NCBI GenBank assembly: GCA_049999725.1
Contig: JBNGIS010016864.1
Span: 22,148-48,432, forward strand
Length of the DNA: 26,285 nt
Direction of reading: 5' to 3'
Source: Haplomitrium mnioides
Lineage: Eukaryota; Marchantiophyta; Haplomitriopsida; Calobryales
Below the pieces are notes generated by a model. That model was not told where the DNA came from, searched no databases, and worked only from the letters and a program-made list of their open reading frames with translations. Shown here in pieces: positions 10,065 through 20,602 of this stretch. A program made the translations under genes and the position numbers. How positions within the stretch are numbered: position 1 is the first letter of the stretch; each line of letters starts with the position of its first letter.

Positions 10065-11836
10065 GGTGGTTTCATGACCTTTGTCAGGTATTTTAACTAG
10101 TTGAACATAGCTACCTATTGATTCTAGTCTTAGCCTAGCCCAACTCCTGCAGGACTTATTTTTTCGTAGGCCTGCATTCCATTTCTGCCTGGGATCAAAT
10201 TCCTGGGATCAAAATTTGAGGTCAGTTTAAGCCATCTGGGGTTGGTGATTTTGATTTTGTTGAGACCGACCTTCTGATAAATGTACTTTCGAAATAGTCA
10301 GCAGGGAGCAGGGTCACACTCCGGTGGAAATAGCCAACAGATGTAAAAGAATCCAATAATTTGGCTCCAAATGATGTACTTTGGCAGAAACCAGGAGTGG
10401 GTGGGATGAGTTGGTAATGAGATACAGACCAGCAATTGTACCATAACAGCTTATCAATAAATTTACAATTTTCAGCAATGTTTCCTTCCTCTGGTTGTGG
10501 AACTCTTTCCAAAGCACCCTTGTGATTTTGGTAGGAAATTTGTTCTTCTGTTCTTTTCTTTGAAGCCTAGACTTGAGTTCAAGCCATCACTAGGTCCCAT
10601 TTTTCCCTATGGTGGACGAACAATTCACTCAGAGAACGAGGATCCATGTCTTATAAATTTGCCCTTATGTTTCGTGTGATTGCTTTGATGCCATGAAGTA
10701 TACATCTGATTGCAGAACGTCTGTCGACGATTTGCTTTGCGCTGAGAGTGTTAGAAGGTCCTGTGGATCCTAAATTGAATTTCAGACAGGGTGCCTAAAT
10801 TGAATTTCAGACACGCCAAGATTTCTTCTTTAAGGTCCTCTGATCGGAGAGACCTTGCATTGTCATCGTTTCTATCAGGTAATTGGCAGCGCATCCATCT
10901 TCTCTTGGACCACCCTCGCAGGCCGTGATATTTGTCACTCGCCTAAGATTGAATTTGACCCTTAAGTTTTTGTTGGGCTCGCTCTGCGAAGATACGGAGC
11001 AGACTTGCTTGAATCTGTCCCTTTCAGATTTGTTTTTTGTCAATTCTCAGCAGCACGTCGACAAGCGGCAAGGAAGAGTAGGTCAAGTTTATGTCATTGT
11101 CCTGTGCTTACGATTGAATGAAAGGATTGGAGCCGAGGGCATGAATGAAAAATTGGTGTAGAAAGCGTGAAACTTGACCAACTCGTTGCCAAGATCTGTG
11201 TTGACAAACAGATATCCAAGGTGGCTTGTCACAGAGATTGAGAATCTCTTACTGTGATTCGAATGTCTATTTCACGTGCTGTTTCATACTTCTCGACACT
11301 TTGACAGTAAAGTGAGAATTTGTTTGACTCAGTTTCCCGCACACTAATTTTAAGAATACAATAACGAAAAGACTAATTTGAGGGACGAGAGCTCCATGTG
11401 TATGTGAAATACTGAACCGTCGTTCTCGCAAGCGTCCAATGTGAAGTTTGACGGAAGCGCATGTTGACCTGCATGAAAAGATATGCGGACATGTAACTAG
11501 TCAGTCCACGCAAGACTAAGATACGGATACTGTCCACCGGAGGTTAATTTATGTTTTCAGTGACGAAGTATACCGGTAACTGGATGTGGCAGGTGGCAAC
11601 GGTACTCTGTTTTGGACCGTGCGATGCTCATCCTACGGTGCGTTTGCTCTGGCGGTTTACTTTCAAATTCGAATCATACTCCAACGGCTTCCTTCTCCTC
11701 CTACCCGTTTCTGTTTGGATTCTTGCTCTAGAGATTGTGATCGTGGGATTCCCGAATCGCACATTGATTTTGTGGGTTGTGAGGAGATCACGAGAGTAAC
11801 CAATCGATCGGGCAGAATTGGAGCTATCATATCAGC
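10065..11836. other. Intergenic region between the two genes (3' UTR, then promoter of gene 2)
   Basis: No open frame here has family features or compatible splice sites. The first part is presumably the 3' UTR of the CCCH gene. A 20 bp direct repeat beginning CCTAAATTGAATTTC lies at 10769-10788 and 10794-10813. Just before the gene 2 ATG there is a CCAAT-like TAACCAATCGATCG at about 11797-11810. Neither transcript boundary could be fixed. Confidence 0.5.
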
Positions 11837-14800
11837 ATGTCGCTTCCTTCTAGCAGGCCCCCTTGGCAAAAGAGTGTGAAATCTTCGCCAGCTCCCGGTT
11901 CTGCGAAGAAATTGCCCAGTGTGAATAATGGCAGAGCAGCAGCAGTGAAGGAGGTTGCGCTTGAACGTAGCCACAATAACCCTCTCTTCAGTGGAAGCAA
12001 ATGTGTCGCCGACTCTCCCGGTAAATGCTGAATCTGTATTTTCTTTCTTGTTATGATTTTAATGCGAGAGCTTCAAATGGTGGAGTGATTTCTTGGGTGG
12101 GAACTTTTGAAGTTGATCAGCGCAGGTTCTCTGTTACATATACGCAAGATGCGAGGGAAAACACTCCGATGGGGCACAAGGAGCTCAAGGAAAATCGTGA
12201 CAAGCAAGACCAAGAATTCGGGGAGAATCAACAACAGGGCCTGGTGGGGAGCTCGGTGGGAAAAGCCACCAAGGCAGGGTCGCAGCCTTTTATCAGCAAG
12301 TCCACTGTGAAGCGCAAAATTCTTGCAGAGAACAGGGAGGTGGTCAACATTTTAGACACGAAGATCCAGGAAGGGGGGCTCATGAGCGACACGCCCCAAA
12401 GCCATCTTCAACATTCTTCAGACGTCGGTGACAAGAGCCCCGTGGTTTCAATGGACGAGCTAGAGAAAAGGATCCAGAAGTTTCTGCAAGACGAGGGTGC
12501 TGAATTGTCGTCATCACCCTCGCACTGTACAGATAGCATGAGGCGTTTGTCAGGAGCTATGAGTGTGGAAGGCTCTGATCTCACTGAAGAAGATGTCCCA
12601 GCCTACCACCCGGTCTTCGCCCCCTTCTCTCCAAGGCCAAGCTTCTTGCGCGCCAGGAAAAATTTGACTGGAGCCGAGAATGACAAGTCCCCCGCTCAGC
12701 AGGAAAATGAAACTCCTGAGAAACCAGTTGGGTATGATCCCAAGCTCAACTTTCTTTCTCCCAGACCGCAGTTTCTTAGGTACAGGCCGCTACGAAGGTT
12801 GGAATTGCTTCGCAGGGGACCAGAAGGGATGATAGATTTGGATATGGGGTCGCCCCTAACGGATGATGGATTATTGAATATACAGATCGACAAATCTGAA
12901 GAGGAAGAGCCTCAGACTTCGGAATCGTCTGTCTCTGGGACCACGGAAATCGATCAAATATTCATCCAAGAGACGGTTCCATCTTCGCACGACTCCGAGA
13001 ATGTGTGTGTTGCCAACCTTTGCGATGTTATTGATACTTCCATGGATTGTCAATCACAGCAGGAATTTGAGGCTGATGTACTTGAAGAAGGAGACGCTTT
13101 GATCGTGGAGGAACAAGATGACGAAGAAGATTGCCTCGTAACAGGAAAAAGAGAAAGTTGGAAATCCATCATTCTAATGAGATCCTTGTGTACCATCTCC
13201 CTCTTTGGCCTGGTTGCGCTAGTGCTGCTCGTTTCACAGAGTCCAGCTCTCCTCCCCAATTCCTTGCAGGAAAATCATATCTCAACGCTGTGGAATGGGA
13301 GCAAATACGGGCAGCGGATGAGGAAGTACATCGGAACTGCCGAAGGCACATGGAAAGCGAATGGGCACATGGAGTATATTTCTCTGTTGAATGGTAACAC
13401 TGTGAAGAATAATCTGCTGCAGATGAAGAAAACCGTACTTTTGCATTACGATGTTGTCTTCGCCAAGCGTGGATGGACGTCCTCCAATTTTGAGGCTAAA
13501 GTTAGAAAGTTCTTGAACAGCATCGTGAGGGTTGTTTCAAATACCAAGGAAATGGTTTGGGGACGCTCCGAGATCCGGGAAGCTGGCATTGCAGATGTGG
13601 CCGGATGGGAATTGGAACCAGAGTATGATGTGGTGGCTGAAATCGGGGACGATGGAAGCAAGGCCTTTATGAGAATTCTCATGGACAGCATTGCTTCCCC
13701 CGAGGTGAAAGCCTATTTTTCCCTCTCTCCTTTCGATACTGAGTTTGCACCGATAGCCCAGCCAGACGAAAGCTTCGGAGACCTCTTGATATCTGATGAC
13801 GATAGTTCTAAACCTCTCCAACTTCCTCTAGAAAGCCATGCTCAGGTGGTCGACGAACAACCCCGTCGGCATGCTCATGACCTCTGTGAAGAAGGGGACC
13901 GTGGAGCTCGACGTCTTTCAGCGGCTGAGGTTTCCATAGCACCAGAGGATGTTCCTTTTCCTCCTGCTGAAGGAGCTCACGGGACAGAGATGACGAAACC
14001 TTCTGATTTGGAACATGGCAAACATCTGCCAGAGGTTGTGGAGGAGGCCATTGCATTTTTGGGCTCGCAGGAAATCGTGGTTGCTGCTGATTTGTTTGAA
14101 CCTGCGCTGGATAAGATTGCTTCGGGAATGATGGTACAACTGGAGAGTTTGGCCACCATGGCTGATGAAATTCTGGACGGTATTGATGAATTGCCTACAG
14201 ACGTGCATTTTGCAGTGGAGGAGATGGCCCCCATATCCTTACAACAGGAAATGGATTCTGTTGTTGAGAGCCAGGATGAGAGTGGCGCTCTTCAGCTTGG
14301 AAATCTGGATGCTTCAGAGACTTTCGATCGCACTGTGCATAAATTTTGGTCGTTCCTTTCGCCAACGAAACATCTTGCAAGTCCGCTGGTTATGGCTGCA
14401 GGTTTCTCCGTAGTAGTGGCACTGGCAGCAGCAGCTGTTGCCATCAGAATCCAGAAAAGGAAATCATTCTCTCCTGGACGCTTCGGGAAAGCAACATTTT
14501 CTCGAAGGGTCGCCAAAGACGCGGGGAAGAAAATTGTGGGCATCAATCGGGTGCAGCTCCTGAGAGGCTTGGATGGTGGAACTGAAAACATGGCACCAGC
14601 TTCGCCACATCCAAGAATTACAACTTCAACAACAGCATTCACTGCCGCTGCTCCTGAAACTACTCATCAGAATGCGCACGACATTTTCGTTGCTACGCAT
14701 ACTCCAGAAAACAATATCAAGATGCTGAATGACAGGGGGGAGCAATTCATGAGTCCAATGGAGATGGATCAATCTCCATATGGGAGCTTCACAACAATGA

Positions 14801-15028
14801 TGCCTGTTGTGTCGAATGATGTAAGTGCACACCATTTCATGCACTCTTTCGCTGTTATAATGCTTCTCTCTTAAACTGCTTATCTTTTAGCTTCTGATGA
14901 ACGTTTTGATGCAGGGAACTGGAAACGAACGAGTGCGTCTGACGCCAGTGAGGAGATCGAATAGAATTCGCAGCAGGAATCTGTCGCCGTCCACCAACAT
15001 TTCTTCGTCTGTAGCAGCATATTTCTAA
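11837..15028 (+). CDS. Two-pass transmembrane protein of an uncharacterised plant family (3 exons, 1001 aa)
   Basis: Coding exons: 11837-12020, 12113-14820 and 14915-15028, together 1002 codons. Donors are GTAAAT and GTAAGT; exon 3 follows a clear TTTTGATGCAG acceptor. The N-terminus is Ser/Pro/Lys-rich and carries NNPLFSG and VKRKILAENREV. Two related motifs follow, FSPRPSFLRAR (~231) and NFLSPRPQFLRYRP (~272), then an acidic stretch. Hydrophobic segment 1 is at ~413-439 and segment 2 at ~817-841, the latter followed by a basic stop (IRIQKRK). The tail has TPVRRSNRIRSRN. The SPRPxFLxYRP motif, two membrane spans and TPVRRSxRIR tail are those of a land-plant family annotated only as transmembrane or hypothetical, so no function is assigned. 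The loop between the spans (~375 residues) is acidic. The first intron acceptor (12112) was chosen by phase and intron size and is the weakest point; 12070 is an alternative but would give a 50 bp intron. Confidence 0.8.
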
Positions 15029-15400
15029 GATGCTATTTGGATCCAATCTCGAGCACATCTGATCCAAAAAAAAAAACCATGCTCCTTGGACACTCCTGTA
15101 ATTTAAGTTCAATCGTCTTCTTCGGGTACACGGATTTTGCATTTTCCCGGGCACGCAACAACAACCAACAAATCTTTTAACGGTCTTTGGATTTCTGAGC
15201 CGAGATTCTTCTTCTTTCTCAGAAGAAACCAACCAAACTGTCATCCGAATGATTCTGATGTAAACCAGAGGGAAACTGAATCATCTCTTTAATTAATGAT
15301 AGAATCTCTACTACTTACCTCTCTCGATCTGCAATCTCTTGCTTGCTTTTTGTAAACGTAGAAGACCAAGAAGAATTCTCATTCAAGTCAGACCGAGCGA
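15029..15400 (+). other. Probable 3' untranslated region of the membrane protein gene
   Basis: This follows the TAA at 15026-15028. It holds an A11 run at 15067-15077 and CCTGTAATTTAAG near 15097, which resembles a plant polyadenylation region. There is no protein-like frame. The cleavage site cannot be placed from sequence. Confidence 0.4.
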
Positions 15401-15427
15401 GCACAGCACAGCACAGCACACACACAG
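15401..15427. repeat. (GCACA)n / CA microsatellite
   Basis: GCACA is repeated four times and runs into a short CA run, followed by GTGTGCAC. It is a simple repeat just past the gene 2 3' region and marks the change to AT-rich intergenic DNA. Confidence 0.8.
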
Positions 15428-15597
15428 TGTGCACACCCAGAGATGAGTAGCAGAGATTTCCTGTACAGTGATCTTCTTTCTTCCTTGATGAATGAGTTAT
15501 CTGTGAACGAATTATTCCAAGACATGCACGACAAACAGACTGCATGCCTTTTGTCTATTTACCATTTGTTTTTGATCACTTATCTTTGATGACCACA

Positions 15598-15821
15598 TTT
15601 GTCTCATGTTACTTCACTTTCCTTTGATGACAAGATTTGCTTCATGTTAAAAAACTTTGACACTATTTGTCTCATGTTCCTTCCTTTCTTACACAAGATT
15701 TGTTTCATGTGATGGAACTTTTACACTATTTGTCTCATGATACAAATCATACGACAAGACTTGTCTACTATTTGTCTCATGTTTGTCTAATGAGAAAAGA
15801 CTGCAGAACTGTTTGTTTTAT
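15598..15821 (+). repeat. Dispersed short repeat TTTGTCTCATG
   Basis: Exact TTTGTCTCATG occurs at 15598, 15666, 15729 and 15771. One-to-two-base variants (TTTGCTTCATG, TTTGTTTCATG, TTTGTTTTATG) lie between or just after them. Three of the exact copies are preceded by ACTA. Spacing is irregular (42-68 bp), so this is a decayed tandem array or a cluster of short motifs, not a clean satellite. Confidence 0.65.
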
Positions 15822-16021
15822 GTGAAAAAAAGACTCTTTGATATTATTGGTCTCTCTAACTACTTAGTTTGATATCAGATTTTTGTCTTCAAACTATTTT
15901 TTGCTTATTGTTGATAACTATTTGGCTAACTTCTCTATTAAGAAGAGATTTGTTTTCGTTGATGTTTTTTAGTTACCGTGTTAAAAGTGTTATTTAAGTA
16001 ATAGCAACCAGTATAAACTTT

Positions 16022-16076
16022 TATATATCAACAAGATACAATTATACAAGATATATATCAACAAGATACAATTATA
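16022..16076. repeat. 25 bp direct repeat, 30 bp period
   Basis: A segment starting TATATATCAACAAGATACAA is found at 16022-16046 and again, identical, at 16052-16076. It is AT-rich and has no associated gene. Confidence 0.8.
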
Positions 16077-16679
16077 ATTATAGAAAAAGTAGTTATAAAT
16101 AGCTAAAATAGAACCAAACTTCTATTTATTAAAAATAGTTGAAAATACAAACTTTTTTAGGATGGTTTAGATAGTTAGAGCATCTTAAACTTACCTTAGC
16201 TAATAGTAAATTTTTATTAATATCTATATGCTTTTAATTGATTGGTAACTTAAACCTAAACTTACTATTAGTCAAAAGTTACTCTACTAAGATCTATACT
16301 ATCTATTTGTATTATGTTATATGACAATAGATAAAACAAATGGAAAAAATAACATAAGTAGAAAAAATAAATATCGTGTAAATAATAAAGAAATCCTATG
16401 TTATTTGGATGATGTATTAGCAATTCTACCAAGTTAGATGGCTATTAAAACCAAAGCTAAAGTTTAATATAACGTAACTCTATTATAAAAATAGAAGCTT
16501 TTGATTTTCAATTGCAGATTAAAAACAACATACTACAAAAAAGTGGTTAGAAGAATTGAAATAGAACTCTTTGAAGTAGTTGAAAATTACGAAACTATAT
16601 CTTTATTATATACTTTAAAGTTTTATAATATCTTTACCAAAGTAGAAAGTTTTTTAGTAACTATATTTTAAAAGATAGT

Positions 16680-16883
16680 TAGCTACTACATTAGTAAGTT
16701 TACTGAGATTTGGCATATATTATTAGTTTAACACATTGTTTAGCTATGAAATTAGCAAGTTTACTATGATTTGGTCAATATTATTAGCTTAGTTGATTGT
16801 CTAGCTACCAAATTAGTAAGTTTACTACTGTCTTATCAATATTATTAGTTTAAGAGATGGTTTAGTGACCATGTTACTAAGAG
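16680..16883. repeat. 61 bp tandem repeat, 3.3 units
   Basis: Units begin at 16680, 16741 and 16802, with a partial one at 16863, giving an exact period of 61 bp. Each starts TAGCTA or TAGTGA, contains ATTAGTAAGTTTACT or a close variant at +10, and has a TATTATTAG core near +40. The units are diverged, so the array is old. No protein frame runs through it. Confidence 0.85.
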
Positions 16884-16993
16884 TAACTTCATAGTTTTCA
16901 TGTCGCTTGCACTTTGTCTTTTAACAAAAAAACATATTCAAAAACTTAGTTTAGTTGCTTGGTCTTTATATGCAAGTATAGACTCTCAAGTTC

Positions 16994-17101
16994 AAAAATA
17001 AGCTATAAATTAATGGTTAAGAATAAAATATAAAAATATGCTATAAACCAATGGTTCTATAAATATAAAAATAAGCTATAAAATAATGGTTATATAAATA
17101 T
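16994..17101. repeat. ~35-38 bp tandem repeat, three units
   Basis: Units start at about 16994, 17032 and 17067. Each has AAAAATA(A/T)GCTATAAA followed by AATGGTT and an AT-rich tail ending AAATAT. Units 2 and 3 differ at few positions, while unit 1 is 3 bp longer. Confidence 0.8.
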
Positions 17102-17695
17102 AAGTTGAAAGGTTAGCAAATGTACGAAAAATGCTTTCAATTTATACGATGGTATGAATAAAAGAGCTAATTTTGACCTTGCAATTTTACAATACTAAAG
17201 TTTTTTAGTCTTGTTGTCTAAACAATTTTTCTACATTTTGTTTATAGACAAAATTGTATTTTGAATGTAATTCAATTATTAGTGTTAGGTCCTTCACTTA
17301 AGAAATAAAAAAAGTAGTTTAGAAGTTGACAACAAAATTCAACAAAGTGGACATGAAAAGCATTCAAGATGCAAGGATTAGTCATTGAAAATTGACTTTA
17401 TTATTTGATTTTTATGTTGATAGAATAGATTTGTGTTTATGTATTGGTCAAAGCAAGTGAAGGATAAGCCATATCAAGCCATTGAAGATTTTTTCGACCA
17501 GCAAATACCTTACTCACAAGAACTCTCTTGTGTTTGTAAGTTTGGGTTTTCATAATTTATTTAGAGTATGTTTTGTATGGTCAATACTTACATCTTTCCT
17601 TTGAAGAAAACTATCAGAAGATGCAGATCAAGTGGCACTCCAGACATCAAAGGTGAAATGTGATTAAGTGGAGCACTATTATATCCAAATCTATT

Positions 17696-18165
17696 GCCAA
17701 AAGGTTGAGAGGGCAAACAAAACTCAAATTCTGATCATAAATAAAAAAAATAAAACCTGGTTCTCGTTTGTCTCAAAGTCTCATGATTCTGTTGCAATTG
17801 AAATGAGATCAAACAGAGTTCTATTAAGCTCAAATCGGTTACCACAAGTTTAGAAGAATCAAAGGGCAACCAAAAACCAAATTCTGACCATAAATCAGAA
17901 ATAAGATCTGATTCTTGTTTCTCTCAAAAGTCATGATTATTATTGCATTCAAAATCAGATCAAATAGAGTTCTATTAAGTTCAAATCCGGTTGCCAAAGT
18001 TTTAGAGTTTTAGAGTATTCAAAGGCAATAAAAACCCTAATTCTGATCATAAATCATAAATGAGACCCTGATTCTAGTTTGTCTTGAAATCAGAATTTTA
18101 ATGCAATTAACTCAGAACAAATAGAGCTTCATTAAGTTCAAATCAAGTTCCAAAAGATGTGTGGT
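17696..18165. repeat. ~155 bp tandem repeat, about three units
   Basis: The anchor AAATTCTGATCATAAAT (with variants) recurs at 17726, 17879 and 18038, a period of 153-159 bp. Each unit also carries GATTCT-GTTTGTCTC, TCATGATT, TGCAATT, AGATCAAA-AGAGTTCTATTAAG and TCAAATC-GGTTxCCA in the same order. The units are clearly homologous but diverged. It could be satellite-like DNA or an internal repeat of an unrecognised element. Confidence 0.8.
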
Positions 18166-18645
18166 TCAAATCAACATAGTTGAGCAAATTGGTTTTTGAT
18201 TTTTAAAAGAAAGAGCCATGATGACCTTGCAGGCCTCTACTCTACTGAATCATCAAGGGCAAGGAACATTGCTCAATGTTACAATTAGCTCTAAAGGTAT
18301 AAATCGATGCATTTGCTCTACACCCAATACCTCTCCCCATTATGACTATTTTCTTTGTTGTGCTATCAACATTGATTCTTGCTTGGTAGTTTGACAATTG
18401 CTCTGATTGTGCCTGCTTCTCTTTGCTCTATCCATCGCTTGCATGGGGACAAAGTTTGCTCTATGAAAAGACCACTCATACATTGGCAAGTAGCTCTTTC
18501 ACAAGTTGAGTTAGTATGTGATTTTAGCTCTATTGAGCAATTATTGGAGGGGTTTATGGGTTGATCATGAAGGCATATGAATCAAATGGAGTGAATTTTG
18601 CTACAGTTCTCATATAGCCAATGTTGGGTTGTAAGTGGGCATGAT

Positions 18646-18705
18646 TGTAAGAGAACTCAAAGACCAACTTTCAAATGAGTAACAACTCTAGATAACTCTA
18701 AGACA
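18646..18705 (-). mobile_element. LTR tail (about the last 60 bp), minus strand
   Basis: On the plus strand, 18646-18705 matches the first ~60 bp of the LTR at 20145 (TGTAAGAGAACT against TGTAAAAGAACT, with shared GACCAACTT-CAAATGAGTAA). It is therefore the 3' end of a minus-strand LTR, ending TTACA on that strand. Upstream on the minus strand it joins directly to the protease-RT linker of the gag-protease copy, so nearly all of pol and most of this LTR are missing. The 5 bp flanks (ATGAT on this side, ATCAC beyond 20602) do not form a clean target-site duplication. Confidence 0.75.
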
Positions 18706-18719
18706 ACTTGATAATCTCA

Positions 18720-20105
18720 CAACTTTTTTGGCAAACCATCTCTAAACACATCTCCAAACTCTTTCAAAATATCATCAATCATTGAGGTTGGTACATGTTT
18801 CCCTCCCTTCTTATTCAAGTCCACAATAGACTTGATCCACCCATCAAAGACAAGCAACTCTTTCTTCATTGAATTTGTTGTTTACTCAATCAACTTGAGC
18901 GGATCGATCTTCAAGCCAATGCAAGTTTAAAATAATGTCATATTGTAATGGGAGCAATAACAAAATCTATAGATTTCTCATACTCTTTGCCAATCCTTAG
19001 AAGAAATGGCTTGTACAAGTAGAACACCCCATGTTTTTGGCCATCGGCCATAGTTACAAAACTTCCCTTGATAGGCAAAGTTTTGGCTTTGATTTTCTTT
19101 GCAAAACGTAATGACATGAAATTTTCAGCACTTTCAGAGTCTACCAACATTCTACAAGAATGCTCATCAACCATATCATCTAGATGAACCAAGGTACATC
19201 GAGTTCTTGTTGAGCTTTTAATTCATAATGAACTAATCAAGCTCTTAGTAAGCCTCTCAACTATTTTTACTAAGGTACGTTGTTTCTCTGGTTTTCATCT
19301 TCAACAATTATTGTGTGAACAAGAGCACGTGATAGTTCTTGGCGACGTGGGCAATTTGCAATCCTATGACCAAGTTGTCAATAGTAGAAGCATCCTCCAA
19401 TTATGCGTAGACGGCCATACTCTGTATCGGTGAGTGCAACTCTTTATGTCACATCAATCTCCATAGGTATAGCCTTATTTGGTGGTACACAAAAAGTTGG
19501 TAGAGCTTGTTGTGGACATGGCCTAGCTTCAGTAATCGCTACCAGTGAGTCGCATTGTTTAACCATGCGCATTGTTTCTTCTAGTTGAGAAGACTCTCTC
19601 ATTTTCACTTTTGTTCTAGTGTGAGGCTTTAATCCTCAAACAAAGCAATCCAAAGCTTCTATCTTGTCAATATTAGGAATTTGCATAATGATGTTATGAA
19701 ATTTTGTGATATAGCTCCTTCTTATATCCGATTGCTTCAATTTTGCCAATCGATCTCTTGCCACCTTTGGAGCATTCTGAGCTCTCAATCTTTAATTGAT
19801 TGCTTCTTTGAACTCTTGTCAAGAAGCAGTTGGAGCAACAAATCTACATTGAGCTTGCTCTATTTGATATATCCATCTTCTTTGGGGTTTGTAGCCTCAA
19901 AATATTGCTTGCAATTGAACAAGAAATTCTTGGATGCGCCACAAACCGTCTTCCCATCATATGCTTTTGGTTTGCGAAACCACATATGACTTTCTTCTTC
20001 TTGAAAATGTGCATTTCTTTCCACTTGCATTTGAACTTTCTAAAAGGAAAACAGATGTTCAATTTGTTGTTGCATGTCTTGAATCATTTCTTCTTGATTC
20101 TCCAT
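18720..20105 (-). pseudogene. Decayed Ty3/gypsy gag-protease (minus strand copy)
   Basis: The minus-strand ATG at 20105 begins a degenerate gag. Recognisable blocks are KPKAYDGKTVCG, FNCKQYFEAT, PKVARDRLAKLKQ and the MRESSQLEETMRM segment before the zinc knuckle. At 19336-19396 is a CCHC knuckle remnant, CFYY-stop-QLGHRIANC, in which the second Cys is Tyr. Retropepsin follows at 19192-18938: the catalytic motif reads LVDSESAENF where LVDSG/T is usual, then VTMADGQKHG and GKEYEKSIDFVIAP. The linker runs to an acidic VWxxV-LPKK-like block by ~18720. Several frame changes and stops are present, so it cannot encode a working polyprotein. RT, RNase H and integrase are absent downstream on this strand. 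Confidence 0.8.
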
Positions 20106-20144
20106 GTAGCTCTCCACCAAAAAGAACTGTGGCACTTATATAAA

Positions 20145-20602
20145 TGTAAAAGAACTTAAAGACCAACTTCCAAATGAGTAAGAACTCCAAGATAACTCTA
20201 ATAGAGTTATGCAACTCAAGGCCAATAAGCAAGCGAAAGCCAAGAGTGCAAGCAACCAAAGAGTCAAGCCGAATTGAGATGAACTCCAGAATGAGAAGTG
20301 GGGCTATGAAGCACTTCTATTTATACAAGAGAGGAAGGTGTAGTCCCCTTTCTTTCACTTGCAATTCACTTCCAATTTCAGTTCTAAAAGTGATCTTATC
20401 TTACTTCTCTAAAAGAAACTTCGAAGGCAAGTAATTTTATCTCACTCCAATCTTAAAATTAACCTTATGCCACTTTACTTAAAGTAACTTCAAAAGAAAG
20501 TGAACTTAAAATTATTTCAACCCTAACAATGGCCTTCTACCACTTCATTCACTCCTCTCTATTTTCTTATCAATAACACAACATCATGTTGATATTATTA
20601 CA
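20145..20602 (-). mobile_element. Ty3/gypsy LTR (458 bp), minus strand
   Basis: On the minus strand it starts TGTAATAATATC and ends CTTTTACA, giving TGTAA...TTACA ends. It aligns along its length with the plus-strand LTRs at 21954 and 23608: GATGTTGTGTTATT near the start, a TATAAATAG box at 20317-20325, and GACTCTTTGGTTGCTTG and CTAATAGAGTT toward the end. On one side it is followed (minus sense) by gag and on the other it is preceded by the integrase tail. The 12 bp where the primer binding site should be (20132-20143) match the expected sequence at only about 7 positions, so the PBS has decayed. Confidence 0.82.

Larger units (their letters stand above)
15830..18645. other. Gene-free AT-rich region with several tandem repeats
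   Basis: This stretch is visibly AT-rich, with stops in all frames and no recognised coding sequence. It includes a 25 bp direct repeat, a 61 bp array, a ~35 bp array and a ~155 bp array, each listed separately. The segment 18190-18640 shows several scattered TTGCTCTA-like motifs and no identifiable element. The single 61-codon frame starting at 17668 lies inside the ~155 bp repeat and is not credible as a gene. Confidence 0.6.

Noticed and set aside
13050-14234. Several minus-strand frames opposite gene 2 exon 2
   Set aside because: All overlap the well-supported plus-strand coding frame and show no independent features.
17668-17853. 61-codon frame in the AT-rich region
   Set aside because: It lies within the ~155 bp tandem repeat, is not kept in the other units and has no recognisable features.
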